Origin: Austropuccinia psidii
Lineage: Eukaryota; Basidiomycota; Pucciniomycetes; Pucciniales; Sphaerophragmiaceae
Direction: 5' to 3'
NCBI GenBank assembly: GCA_023105745.1
Contig: JALGQZ010000018.1
Location: forward strand, 17,555,773 to 17,619,772
DNA length: 64,000 bases
Shown: positions 32,819-45,026 of the stretch, in pieces
Layout: every line of letters begins with the position of its first letter
Numbering within the stretch: the stretch's first letter is position 1
Notes under the pieces: model-generated
What the model was told of the DNA's origin: nothing
What the model saw: only the letters and a program-made list of their open reading frames with translations
Databases searched by the model: none
Translations under genes and position numbers: made by a program

Positions 32819-33280
32819 TTAAAGAGCTGGAATTATAGCACACCAATCATGCCTAAAACCATCAGAGTCTCTGAGTTCTAGGTCACAATTACAGAATCCT
32901 CTGATCATTTCTTCTGGATTTTGTATCATTCTCTCTGCTAGTCCATCAGTCTGAGTGTGATAGGCTGTTGAGAATGATAGTTTTGTGCAAAATGAGTTAT
33001 GGAGATTTTTCCATAGGGCTGAAGTGAATTTGGGGTCTGTATCACTGATAATATATTGGAATAATCCTGTATGGCTAATAACTTCATTCCATATCATTAT
33101 GGCTGTGTCCATAGCTGTGTCATCTTTATGACATGGTAAAAGAATTGGGGTTTTGCTGTACCTATCAACTAACACTAGAAAAGAATTGAATCTTCTATCT
33201 TCTCCTGGGGGTAGAGATCTTACCCAATCAATTTGATCTATTTTTAATGGTGATTTTGGCTCCTGGATTTGGATCATCAT
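32819..33280 (-). pseudogene. Family C integrase catalytic core
   Basis: Open for 153 codons with the DDE core: first Asp in QIDWVRSLPPGED, second in IISDTDPKFTSALW (normally SDRDP), Glu in DGLAERMIQ. Residues VLVDRYSKTPILLPCHKDDTAMDTA are typical of rust Gypsy elements. All three catalytic positions remain, but the zinc-binding part upstream (33280-33650) is broken and the core ends at a stop. Confidence 0.86.
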
Positions 33281-33651
33281 TCCATATTTTTTCCTGTGGC
33301 TCTGTTTTCTTTTTGGAATCTGTCAAAAATTTGTCAATATTCTGCAGCATCTTTTCTCTGATTTGGCCACCAAGAGAAGGTCTTCACAATTTCTAGGGTC
33401 CCATATTCTGAGAGATTTCCAGAAAAAGCACTATAATGGCATTAATGTAGTATATATCTAATTAAACCTCTATCAACTAGGGTCATAACACAGTGATGGT
33501 TGGTTCTATGATAAAGAATTCCCTCAAGGAGGTAGAATCCTGCCTCATAATAGGATTTTTTTCATACTTAAGCTAGTTGAGAAGATAATGATGGGTCTTT
33601 AAAGTCTTTCATCAATATTTGGCATAAACTATGGATATTTTTGTCCATCTT

Positions 33652-33981
33652 TCATCTTAATTCAAATTGGTAAAAGAATTCTATTTCAATGTCTGTGACA
33701 CATATTCCTTTCATATTATTTTCTTCCTGTGGTACCAATGCTGGGTTTTTGGGTGTATTTTCTAAATCCCATCTTCTAATATCATCTGAAATTTTATGAA
33801 TATTTCCATCTTTATGGAATATAATCATATTTCCTGTATATTCTTGGATAGCAATATTCCATGTCAGAATATTTCTAGTTGGTGTCTTGATGTTTAATAA
33901 TAATTTGAGAGAATTACAGTCTTTAATTAAATCAAAGACTGTTCCATCTGAGTAATAGTATATCTTTTCTAAATACCACAC
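33652..33981 (-). pseudogene. Family C RNase H C-terminal part
   Basis: Aligns with family A 120-518: [51 protein letters not shown], then a linker to integrase. Upstream RNase H residues occur at 34000-34200 with stops. Confidence 0.78.
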
Positions 33982-34470
33982 TTAGAAAAGGGATTCTAGT
34001 TGGCTTTCTCCATACCTTGCTTCTGTTGGCTTAAGTTGTCTTTAAATTAAGCAAACTGGTCCTTCAACAGGTTTGTCATTGAGAATTTGTGTTTGGTGTA
34101 ATTCAGAACCTAATCCTTCTCAACAAGCATCAATGTAGAGTTTGAAAGGTAATTTCCAATCTTTCATTAAGATAAAAGGGGAATTTTTGAGGGCTTCTTT
34201 CAGTTTCTCATATGCTTTAACTCTTTCTTTATTCAATTAATAGAATTTCTGTGGGTCACAGAGTTTATACAAAGATTTTGCTGTTTTTGAAATGTCTTTC
34301 ATATGTTTCCTGTAATATCCACCAACCTTTAGGAGTGATTTCATATCTTTCTTATTTGAGGAATTGATTTCAGTAGTACTGCTGCTACATTATATTTTTC
34401 TAAGCCCAAACATATTGAAGATACAACATTTACCAGTGATTTATTTCACTGGATGCAAATTGACACCTTT

Positions 34471-35070
34471 TCAAGTAAATTTAATATTTACTTGTACTAT
34501 TTTTTGTAAGACTCTTTCAAGTATTTTTAGGTAATTTTCCCAAGATTCTGAGAAAACTATTATATTATCAATGTATTTGAGTAGCCATTCCTCTGATAGG
34601 TATTCAGGGAATATGGTATTCATCATTCTCTGATAATAGGAAGGGGAATTATTTCTACCAAAAAGCATTCTTAGGTATTAATATATGCCACAGTGGACTA
34701 TTATCCTTAGTAGTTTTCTGGAATTGTCTGTTAAGACATTTTGGTGAAAGACCTTTAGAGAATCCATGGCTGTAATGAGCTTAACCTGTGAAAATTGTGT
34801 TAATTTCTCATGTATTATTCAGATTGGATATCTTTCAGGGATGTTATAGGTATTTAAAGCTTTAAAATACCCTACCTTCCTTGATTAACCATTGTGCCAA
34901 GTTATGATAACAGGTTTAGTAACCTCTACATGTTCATTATGTCCTACTTTCCTCAAAGCCCCTAGATCCATGAATTCTTTGATGTGTACCTCTAAGGCTT
35001 CTCTGGCTCTTGGGCTGGCTGGAAAAGCTGGTCTTCTTATCAGAGGTGGATAAGGTTTTTCTATATTCAA
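34471..35070 (-). pseudogene. Family C reverse transcriptase, degenerate
   Basis: Two open pieces. 34885-35070 has the finger region PYPPLIRRPAFPASPRAREALE and EVTKPVIITWHNG. 34471-34668 has SYYQRMMNTIFPEYLSEEW and the catalytic box as KYIDNIIVFSESW. The second catalytic Asp is replaced by Asn (a G-to-A change), so it is inactive even apart from its stops. The intervening palm sequence is present but not open. Confidence 0.83.
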
Positions 35071-35222
35071 AATAATGTCTACCTAATGTCAAATAGTAGC
35101 ACCTAGTGGTTCTTTGTCAGTTGCAAAGGGACCTTTATACTTATATAAGAGATAAATATACTTTTATTTCATTTTCTGTGTTGATTTCTTATTTAATTCT
35201 GCCTCTTTTAGTTGTTCACTCA

Positions 35223-36010
35223 TTAATAAGTGTTTTGTGGGCTTGTCTCTTCATTTTTTATATCTGTTATTTGTTTCTTATTACTTAAGAAGCCAAATGT
35301 TTGTCTTTTATTTTCTCCTATGGTGAAATATCTATCTGTTTGATTAGAACTATCTATTCCATGAATTTTTAGGTAATCATTTCCAAGTATTAAATGGTTC
35401 TTGGTACAGTTATTCATTACTAAAAACTCCACTTGAATTATTATATATTGATATGGTTGTGGTAAAATTGATGTTAAGGCAAGAATTCCAAGGGTTTCAT
35501 GATTTCACTTGCACTACCAAATTTAACCCCTTGTATTGGTATATGTTTGTTTTCAAAATATGGTATAAGTTTCTGTAAATAATTTTTCCCAATACAGGTG
35601 TAGTATGCCCCTGTGTCCAAATTTATTTTTTCTTCTTTATTCTTTAACATAAAAATACTTATAATTTACCTTCCAGCTGTATAGCCCATTCCTTTTTCAG
35701 GTTTGCTTCTATGCAATTTGGCATCTTGTATATTTTTAAGGAATGTATCAGATGTTCCAACCTGTGGTAAATTTGAGCTTGCATCCAGTACTTCATAGAT
35801 TAAATCAATATTATTAGTTGTTGCATTGTTCATGTTGATTTAATCACTTCCAGAGGCTTCTTATTCTTCAATATCTCTTTTAAAATAAGATATTTCTTCT
35901 TTGCAATTGTGGTCTTCTGTTTCCACAATTTCAAAAATTTTTGTCTTCTTAAGACAATTCTTAGCTAAGTGTCCAATACCACCATAATTATGAAATTTTC
36001 CATTTTCATT
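35223..36010 (-). pseudogene. Family C protease and eroded zinc knuckle
   Basis: The protease active site INLDTGAYYTCIGKNYL is at about 35590-35625 and is intact. 35223-35432 continues with EFLVMNNCTKNHLILGNDYL...DRYFTIGENKRQ. The knuckle region near 35950-36000 reads FHNYGGIGHLAKNC: the His and last Cys remain but the first two Cys positions are Phe and Tyr. Confidence 0.75.
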
Positions 36011-36667
36011 AGTGCTATTGGGTTTGAAAGGTTGTTTTGGTTTTCTTTCTTGATAAATGTTTTTTTGGGCTTTTTATGTCCATATTTTTCCGTTTTCTCC
36101 AAATTCTTGTTTTTTTAACTATGTCTTCCAGTACATTAATGTACTCTTCTGTGAAACATGACTCTATGCATCTGCTTCTCAGGGCATGTTCCAGTTCTCC
36201 TCCATAAATTTCAGTATTTTCCTATGCACCATTTTCTGTGAAGGTTCTGGATATCATGTGTTTGATCTTTCAACTTTGTTTAAGAATCAAGTTAAACGTT
36301 TATCTTTGTCTGGATTAAAGAATTGATTTGCAAATGCATTTACTATTTTATACCTCCAGGCATCACTTGACCACTTGGTGATCATTTCATCTTTACACCA
36401 AGGCAAGGTATTTCTGCCATTTTCTTTTAGCAGATTATCCAAAAAAAGGAATATAATATTTCAGTTATTAACTCATCTTTCATGTTATAATATTCTCTCA
36501 ACATGTCAATTGCTTTGATAAATGACATGTGGTCATATTCTCATTCACCTGTGAATATTGGCCATTCTTTGGGTTGAGGTGATTATTTCATTAATAATAT
36601 TTTTTTTATTGATTACTTAAATATTATTTATGGGATTTGTTACTTCCTTTTTTGGCTTAACTGGACT
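36011..36667 (-). pseudogene. Family C Gag capsid, degenerate
   Basis: No long frame remains, but minus-strand residues corresponding to the Trp-rich capsid seen in family A at 2626-3183 can be read in pieces (for example EWPIFTGE near 36545 and WCKDEMITKWSSDAW near 36400). Interpreted from order and partial motifs. Confidence 0.55.
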
Positions 36668-37253
36668 TCAGATGTGGGAAAACAGGTTTGATAACTTTGG
36701 AATATTTAAGTTATCCCCAGTTATTTCATACATTTTTTGATTAGTATGTCTGATTTCCCTTTGAATATCATTTTTAAGATTCATCCTTTCTTCATCAATG
36801 TTTTCTACATTCTCTAGAAGTAGTCTTTGGTGTGATGAAGTCTTTTCCTTGAGCTTTTCAACAGAAATGGACAATTTGTTAAATTTTCCTGTTAAGTTAT
36901 AAATAATTTGGTCATAATTTATTTTCAAAGTTTTTTCTTTTCTATCTTTTATTTATTTATACAACTCTTGTTGTCCTTGTATTAATTTTTGAGTACTTTC
37001 AATCAAAATGTTTGGTTTATTATTGTCAACCCTAAACTTAATACTTTCTATTTCATTTTTCTTCAGTACAACAGTTTGGGTTAAATATAATATACTACTG
37101 TTTATTTCTTTTAGTGATAATGAGCTTTTTTTAATGTCTGTCAAACATAAGATACTAACTTCAATTTATAGTAAAGTAATTACAAAATCAGTAGATAAAG
37201 TTATTCCTTTGAGAAAGATGGTTGTATCATTCTTTGCTCCTCTTCTTCCTTGA
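36668..37253 (-). pseudogene. Family C Gag coiled-coil region
   Basis: Open pieces 36668-36928 and 36953-37144 are polar and heptad-like (NLTGKFNKLSISVEKLKEK, ENVENIDEERMNLKNDIQRE, QTVVLKKNEIESIKFRVDNN). Position and composition match the coiled coil of family A Gag (about 3250-3600). Confidence 0.68.
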
Positions 37254-38198
37254 ATTTCATCAAGATTCTGGCCATGTTGAAAACATTATCCATGCCAACT
37301 TTTTGCATTCTTGAAATCCTCTAAGTGGGGAATGTGGTTTCTCCAGTTCCTTTTCTTGTTCCTCTTCCCTTCTTGGGGAGTTTGATTGTCTTGTGGCTTT
37401 CTGTTAGAGCTACTGGGGCTTCTTCCTTGCTTTCCGCTTTCTTTTTTGTTGTGCCATTACTTTATGTTTTTGATTTGAGGTTTGGATGATAGTGTATTCC
37501 AGCCATTGGATTATTTCACTACTTCCTCCTCCTTCAGGTATTTTTGAGGATATTCCAGGAGTTCATCAATCCTTGGTTGAGTTTTGGTAGCATTTCCTAG
37601 TCTTTGCCTTTGTATACTGTGTAATACTGCTTGTACTGGCTCATGTAGATGTCTATCTGAGCCCTCTGAATTTTATTTGTCTCTTTTTTAATGACTTGTA
37701 CTTGGTTCTAATTCAGGTTCAGATCTAATGGGACTTTCAGAGACTTTCCTTTGGGATATGTCACTTCCTTGTGTGGATTCTTTTCCACTTGGTATTTTGC
37801 CCTTTCTTTTCCCTTTTGTGAGATCATTTCTACTTATGAGTCCACCTCCATTTGATTGGATGGATTATTGGGAACCTCTTCTAGTAGTCATGTTGAAAAA
37901 ACAAGGAGACAATAAACAGAAATTGAGAAAAATAATAAAAAAATCTTTTTATGGAAATTCAAGCCAGGTGCTCCCCTTCAGAGTCCTGAATGGTGGGTCT
38001 TGGAAACACCAATTTCTTGTGTTTTCTTTTCTTAGTTATTACTGGTGTTGGAGAACTTTGGAAATTTTTTCCCACCAATTTTTTGAAAGTTCTTTGGTTC
38101 TCCTCTGTTGTGTTATCTTCAAACACTAAAAAGACAAATGAATATAGTTCCTTTTTGAAAAGTTCATTTCTATAAATATATGTCAATTTCCATGTCAA
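37254..38198 (-). pseudogene. Family C pre-gag and Gag N terminus
   Basis: 37959-38198 is a basic open frame ending KKLVGKNFQ...TKKRKHKKLVFPRPTIQDSEG, comparable in position and charge to the family A pre-gag exon. Downstream, a gag ATG (37892-37890, minus) reads MTTRRGSQ-stop, then continues with low-complexity residues (GLISRNDLTKGKRKGK, EPELEPSTS). A strong pyrimidine tract precedes the ATG and an AG lies 8 bases after it (ATGACTACTAG), the same ATG-in-intron geometry as in family A. Confidence 0.5.
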
Positions 38199-38554
38199 AA
38201 TTTCTTTTATATCTTTTTATATGAGAGAAAGAAGTAAAAAAAGGAATTTTATTTTATTTTTTTGATTTATGAATAAAATTAAAGATATGATTATTTCTAA
38301 TTAAATCATGATAGAAATTTCTATTTTCAACATATATATCTCTTAGTTAATTACTAGAGTCACTCAAATAAAGGTCTTTCAAGTTTAAGGATGTGAAAAC
38401 CATGTGTAAGACAGTACACTTAATTTCAAAATTCCTTAATATCTTTTAAATTCAATAAAGATAAAATCATTATATTATTTTATGATTCCAAATATCATTT
38501 ATTATTTGATAAACCCAATTAGAATCATTTTATAAGGTCTTTTAAGTAAATATC

Positions 38555-38569
38555 CCAGACAGGCCCCCA
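38555..38569 (-). promoter_or_regulatory. Primer-binding site, family C copy 1
   Basis: TGGGGGCCTGTCTGG on the minus strand, two bases after the LTR terminal CCTTACA. Nearly the same first ten bases as in family A. Confidence 0.7.
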
Positions 38570-38571
38570 GA

Positions 38572-39231
38572 TGTAAGGTTTTACTATGAAACAATATGTA
38601 AATATTACTAATATTTTCCTTATTGTACTCTGAGTCTCCTAATTCAAATTAATAATAAGACTATAAATAATGATAATAATAAAGTATTCTTATAATTATT
38701 GCATCAAGATATGTATATTATTTGAGAAGAAAATAAGTATATCAACATTTTATAATTACTATATTCATGAAAATTTCTTATTGTTACAAAAAAACAATAA
38801 ATATGTTAAATATTGCTATTTAATATTAAAAAAGAGTTCATAACAATAATATTACTAATATTAAAGCTATATACTAATATAAATACCATTTATATCAGTG
38901 AAAGAATTATCAAGAATAATAATAGAGAGAAAAAAGCCAACTTTTAGCATTGAATATAATAATTTGGATTGTTTTTACACCTAATAGCCTAAATACAACT
39001 TAGTTCAATTTCATTTGCAATTAAATAAAGAGATAATCACAAATGTGTTAGCTGAGGCCTCTTTTGTGGCTTCCAGACTAAATATTAGGAATTTCAATAA
39101 ACCAAAATAAGTTGAATACTATTAATTTGAGTAAATATATGTGTCACTTAGTTTAGGGTGAAATACTGTTGGAATTTAATCTTCAATAGTATAATAAATG
39201 TTAAAAGTGAATTGAATCACTTATAAGTGAG
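38572..39231 (-). repeat. Family C copy 1 5' LTR, R-U5 part
   Basis: On the minus strand this ends CATAGTAAAACCTTACA at 38572. It continues at 41265 beyond the inserted solo LTR; the last five bases GTGAG (39227-39231) are the target duplication. Confidence 0.85.
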
Positions 39232-41259
39232 TGTGAGCCTTTGAGATATGACCACATACCCAATAAGGTCACAAAAAAGACTCAGAATAATTATACCTTT
39301 AATATAATTATATTAAAATTAATTAGAATAATTATACACTAAAAATAATTACTCAAATATACAAAAAATACCATAAATTGGTACTAAAATTGGTTTAACT
39401 TAAAAACCAATGAATCAAAATGTAAAAGGAGTTGTACCATTGGATTCCCCATGGAAAAATACACATATACTATTTTTATGGCATATCTGTAAAGTCAATA
39501 TTTAAGGAATTATAAGGTATAATACCTTATAAAAACCATAAAAACTTATTTATCTCAGAAACTAATGAAACAACATGTGAAATAAATTGTACCAGTGGAT
39601 TCCCCACAAAATTCCACATATAAAACAATTAATAAGCTAATTCCCAAAATCAATACTTAAGGAATTATCCTGAATATATGCACTTTTTTGGTCAACGCAT
39701 ATATTCAGGGATCATAGCTAATATCTTCTAAACTATACATGCTAGAAGGATGAACCAAAAATAAAGTTACCACGTAATTACTGTAAGAACACAGATATGA
39801 ACTTTATTTTGCAAATTATAAACAAGGCTAAGACTTATGAGGAAATATTGATAAAAATCAACAGAGCTGTTGACCACTTTGTTGTGAAAGTAGTCCAAAC
39901 TTAAAAAAAAGTATACAGTTGGATTCTACTAGTTTATTCGAGAAGAATGACGTAATTTCTATTATTAAATTCAGGGTATAACCCCCTGAAATCAAGGTTT
40001 GAAGTTTAAAATATTGAATTTCGACAGAAAAGATGAGTTACAAGAAAAATCATCAAAATTAGAGTTTTGATGATGTAATGAAAAGCTCTTGGCAGAATAA
40101 TAAAGTTATGTCAGGCTATCAGAATTCACTCTCTGAATTGCTGTAGCGTGAGAACCTTAAAAGTTATTGAGGATCAAAGTTTGAGCTTAAATTGAGCTGT
40201 TATGATCACATACTGTAACCTTAAATTAAGTTTAACAGTCTTAAGAGTGATAAAATTGGTGAATACTATTAGTTTATGATTAAAACTAATAAAATCCACG
40301 AAATTTGGGGTTCTGCCAAGCCTCTGATGTCATCAAACGTAGAGTTACAGTGATAACTCTAAATAATGGTGTAATAAGGATGCAATATGGTTTGATCATG
40401 ATGTAATCACCCTCAAACCTTAAAATATTGATCAATTCCTGTGGATATGATCAGTACACGTCTACTAGAAGCCTGTTGGACTCTAGGAGGGAGGTATTTA
40501 CTATAAATAGAGCTCTTTTTACTCTATTTACCCCTCAGACACATCAAAAACATTAAATCAATTAAATCAAAGGTAATTTCTTTATTCTTTATATATAAAA
40601 CTGTTATATTATTAAAGACCAAAGACCACCTTGCTATAATCATCTATTTTGACGTGATTAAATCATTTATTTAATTGTTTTTGTTAAAAAATCTCTCTAA
40701 TAACTCATTTCCACGTAAAAATCCAGAATAATTTGTAATTTTCTTTATTTTTATTGTAAATACAATTTGAAAAGGTTGTATTTATATTTTTTGGCGTAAA
40801 ATACTTCAAAATTATTATATTAAGTGTTAAAAGTAGGTTATTTTCTCTTATTATAATAATTTCTCTATTATTACTCTCTTAATAATTCTTTAATTAATAT
40901 AAATAGTATTTATATTAATTCATAACTTTAATATTAGTAATATTATTGTTATTAATTGTTTTTTATTAATAAAAAACAATTTTTTACGCCTTTATTATTT
41001 GTTGGTAACAATAATAAAGAGCTTTATAATATATTAATTATTTTATATTAATATATTATTTATAATATTATAATTTCATATAATATTAAATTATATTATT
41101 ATATTTATTTAATAATATAATATTTTTACGCCATAATAATAATATTTCTTTATTATTATTATTATTTTAATCTTATTTATTTTAATTATAAGGACATTCA
41201 GAGTACAATAAGTAATAAATTAGTAATTTTTACTTATTGTTTCATAGTCAAACCTTACA
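39232..41259 (+). repeat. Solo LTR of family C with GTGAG target duplication
   Basis: 2028 bp, TGTGAGCCTTTGAG to CATAGTCAAACCTTACA. GTGAG is present immediately before (39227-39231) and after (41260-41264), a perfect 5-bp duplication, and no internal domain is present, so this is a solo LTR left by recombination between two LTRs. It is in the opposite orientation to the LTR it sits in, so its last ~600 bp and 38572-39231 form a large imperfect inverted repeat. TATA box TATAAATA at 40502-40509. Confidence 0.9.
40502..40509 (+). promoter_or_regulatory. TATA box of the solo LTR
   Basis: TATAAATA followed by AGAGCTC and a pyrimidine-rich stretch. The equivalent in the surrounding LTR is TATAAAAG on the minus strand at 41887-41894, and in 52734-54380 TATAAAAG at 53819-53826. 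Confidence 0.6.
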
Positions 41260-41264
41260 GTGAG

Positions 41265-42961
41265 AGCACTAATATTTCCAAAGAAAATGTAAGTAATTTG
41301 AATTGTAAATATATATTTGTTTTGAATAGCTCTGAGAATTAATTCAAAGATAATTAATCCTCTTCAAATATTTCTATTTGAAAATTTGAAATGGAATCAA
41401 AATGAATTCATTTTGCTTAAATCAGGGTATATTTTTTATAGTAACAAGAACAAGAATAACAACAGAATAAATGACATAATGGGAATAAATACTATTACAA
41501 AAGGACTTGTTAGTAATAGAAACAAGACTTAATTAATTCTACAATGACATTAAGCAGATTGTTTGAGATTTATACAAAAAGTAAGATAAAATTAGAAAAA
41601 ATGATTGAATATAGTAGGTGGAGACTGTTTAGCACATAAGGCTTTCAATACTTTGAGGCTCACAAAAGCTTTACTATTTTACATGGATTTAGTGATTTTT
41701 AAGTGAATTTAACAAAATAAAGAAATTATTTGATTAATCATTTTAAAACCAGTTATCACTAAAAGATGGATTTTTGGTATTTGAAACTATAAGAGTTTTA
41801 TATTCAAAAAATGAAGAAATTAACTTTTTATTCAATGTTTTCTTGAATTTGAGACTTCTGAGGGGGAAAAAGAGGAAGAAGGGTTCCTTTTATAGTAAGG
41901 ATCCTTCCTTCTAGTAGACGTGCACTGATAATATCCACTGGAATTGATATATATGTTAAGGTTTGGTGAATATCACATCAGTATCAAACCTTTTTATCTC
42001 ATCATTACACCATTCTTTAGAGTTATCACTATAGCTCTAACTTTATGAAATCAAAAGCTTTGAGAATGATTCATTTTCATGTATTAGATTAGTTTTAATC
42101 ATAAAATACTAAAATCCACCAGTTTTATCTGTTATTTAACTGTTAAACATATCATAATATTAGAGTTAATGATTGGAAATGATCATTTTTAAGCCTTAGC
42201 TTTAGTCCTTAATAACTTTGATGTTTTCCATGCTAAAGAAATTCCAATAGTGAATTCTGACAGAATGGAATTTACTCACCAATATTCCAAGAGGATTCTA
42301 TTACATCATCAAAACTCTATTTTTGATGATTTTTCTTTTAACTCCTCTTTTCTGTCAAAATTAACTATTTTGTACTCCAAACCAAGATTTCATAAGTTTA
42401 TCCCTTTTATATCCTAATTATAATTACATCATTCTTCATGTATGTGCTAGTAGAATCTAAATTTATAATTTTTTTAAGGTTGGACCACTTTGAATTTCAA
42501 GTGGTCAACAGCTATTGCTATTTTTCTCAATATCCCCTTATAGCTTTTAATGTTGTTTATAGCTCCCCAAATAAAGCTTATATCTTCATTATTAAAGTAT
42601 TTTTGTGTTAAATTTATTTTTGAATAACTGCTTTATAATGAGTAATTCAAAAGATATGAGCTAAAACCAATGAATATATGCACTGATCATAAAAGTGCAT
42701 ATATTGAGGTTATATCAGTAAGTATTGGGTTTACAGGTATGACATCAAAGAGTAATATATGTATTTTTTGATAGGGGATCTAAGTTTGAACTTCTGTTCA
42801 CATGCTTAACAGTTTTTTTCTGAGAAAATCAAGAATTTATGCTTTTGTGTAGCATTTCTACTTATTTTAAGATTATAGTTTCAATTCTTATTATTGAAAT
42901 AAGTTTGTAAAGTTGTTTTGTGACCTTTTTGGACATTTTTGTCATTTCTCATAGTCTCACA
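41265..42961 (-). repeat. Family C copy 1 5' LTR, U3 part
   Basis: Continuation of 38572-39231. On the minus strand the LTR start reads TGTGAGACTATGAG at 42961, matching the solo LTR start. Contains TATAAAAG (41887-41894) and shared blocks with 31530-32005 and 52734-54380. Total LTR about 2.36 kb without the insertion. Confidence 0.83.
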
Positions 42962-45026
42962 AAAAGGGAAATGAAGATCAATATATTTCTTAATAAGAAA
43001 AAAATTTGAAATAGATTTTATATAATTTTCTGCCAAACTTTAATAAAATTTCATGTTTTCTCAATTTTTCTGAGAGAAAAATTGAATTTTCCTTTTATGA
43101 TAATTTCTCAGATTTTTCAAAATTATTTTTTTATCTAATTCATTTAAAATTCTGTCTAAAGAGCTATTGAATATTCTTCAATCTGGATTTTGTCTTTGTG
43201 ATCTTTTTTTGTATAATAAAACCAGTAATGCTCACAAATTTTCTCAATGTTAGAGCTCCTCCTCTCTTTTGGTAGCTTATGGGAAGCTTGTGTGTATAAT
43301 ATTTCATATTATAGTTCTCTAAGAATATACCTCTTTAGCATTATTTTCAACCTCATTAAGATAATAAGTATAGGTTTTTTATTTTGTCGACCACTTGTCA
43401 TTATTCCTGTAAGCCCTCTTTTCCTCAACAGCCTCTCCTTTGAATTTTCAACAACCCTGCATTCTTTTATGAATTCTGTCACCATTTTGATCCTATGAAA
43501 CTCAGTACCACAACCCCATAGCTTTTTTTCAAACATACTATTCCCTGATTAATTCCAAGTATGTCAAATGATCATCCAGCCCTCTCATGTTTTCTGATTA
43601 GTGAAATGTTCAAAATACCAAAGCTCATATTATTGAATATTTAGCTCAATGGCCCAACTATAATCACAAGGTTTTTTGCTGTGTTACTTTACCAAACATA
43701 TAGAATTCTACACAGACACATCAGCTATCACATTCAACTTCATACTATCAGACTATGGATCATCCGTGTTTTGTGAGCTTCTGCTAGTTCACATTTCTTA
43801 CCCTTTACATCTAAATGAAACATATGTCAAAATCTAAGGACTTAGGCTTTAGCTTGGAGATTTCTTTTTGGAGTAATTGTAGTTATTATGGAAACTAACC
43901 CTTTGAGGTTCAGTTGTGGCTATAAAACTGAGTGAAGCTAATAGCAAATCTCTATTGTAACAATATTATATGTCTCTGATTCTTTCTCAAAACTCAGAGT
44001 GTGTTGAAATAACCTCAATTACGAGATTATGATGATTTTTTGATTTCTTTGGTGTTTTTGCAAGAAAAGTAAAACACTAGAAGAAAGTTGAGCTCTGGCC
44101 CATCAGAGAGTGCTTCAGTAGTATCAATGAGGTTTTTAATATTCCATAATAGCTAAAAAGCTCAATCTGAACTTGAAACATGATATTCAAGCTTTCTAGA
44201 AATACTGCAATATTTTTTGAGCTTGGTCATTGAAATTTTATAATAGTAGGTTCCTAAGTATTAACATTATTGTATAATGGTCTTTCTGATGCAGGTGGAG
44301 GGGCTAAATATGGTTAATTAAGTCATAGTAGAGGGTATATAAGGGTGTGACTCTGATTGCGTATGGGTAAATTTTGAGTTTTCTGTAGCTAATGAGCTGG
44401 AAGCCTGCAAAAATTCTTGTGGTTTTTCACCATAATATCCTAATCTATTCCACTTTCCTTTGGTTTGAACTCTTTTTTTGGTTTTAACTTTTCTAGGCAA
44501 GAAAAATATCTCAGCACAAAAAATATTATGTAAATAAAAATAATTAAATTTTCTTTTATAAAAACTCCTTAAAGTAAATTTACAAAATATGTTAGGTTTT
44601 TGTGTTTGTTAGTATTTTAAAATATTCATTATCAATCTTCCCATAAACAAAAACTTTTTCTGGAGAGAATCTTATTAATTATGAGCATATGTAACAATTA
44701 AAAGCTAGCCCAAGTTAAAAGACTTCCAAATCACAATCCGCTTGCTTGTTGATGAAATTAACAATTTTCTTATTTGAGATTCGAAAATTTCATTTTGAGA
44801 AGCTTGATGAAAGATTTCTTTGGGTTTAACTGGTTTTGAAGGATTTTAGGCATGAATTGGGTGGTGCCTTGAAAGAGGCTGAGCTGGAGCAGTGCTTCCT
44901 TCCCTCATTTTTGCGTCCTCGACCGCCATCCAGCTTGTTGACCACCAACAAATTCATTTGGAACCAATCATCTCAAAAAATTCTTGCCGAAATCGATTGG
45001 ATCGACCCTGAAAAATTCAATAAACC
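42962..45026. other. Region between family C and the CCDC43-like gene
   Basis: No repeat partner in the window. A 60-codon minus-strand frame (44318-44500) is the only part with protein-like composition. The last ~200 bp before 45027 are less AT-rich and presumably include the promoter and 5' UTR of the plus-strand gene; no TATA box was recognised. Confidence 0.45.
44318..44489 (-). CDS. Possible terminal exon of an unknown gene
   Basis: Minus-strand frame with basic start KVKTKKRVQTKGKWNRLGYYG, then EKPQEFLQASSS, ending at TAA. It is preceded by GTGCTGAG...TTTTTCTTGCCTAG at about 44515-44490, a good branch point, pyrimidine tract and acceptor, which would make this a last exon. I could not find the upstream exon in 44500-45000, where it would conflict with the divergent plus-strand gene. 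Function unknown; could be chance. Confidence 0.25.

Larger units (their letters stand above)
31530..42961 (-). mobile_element. Ty3/Gypsy retrotransposon, family C copy 1, with nested solo LTR
   Basis: Minus-strand element. 5' LTR is 42961-41265 plus 39231-38572, split by an inverted solo LTR (39232-41259). Then primer-binding site (38569-38555), pre-gag, coiled coil, capsid, knuckle, protease, RT, RNase H and integrase down to 32256, a purine-rich tract (GGTGGGAGG, about 32018-32006) and a 3' LTR starting at 32005 and truncated near 31530. The coding part is broken by many stops in every domain, so it is an old copy. Domain sequences match family A in order and motifs; families A and C are related. 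Confidence 0.9.

Noticed and set aside
37728..38129. 133-codon plus-strand ORF opposite family C pre-gag
   Set aside because: Antisense to the recognisable pre-gag and gag start; hydrophobic composition follows from the complementary pyrimidine-rich strand.
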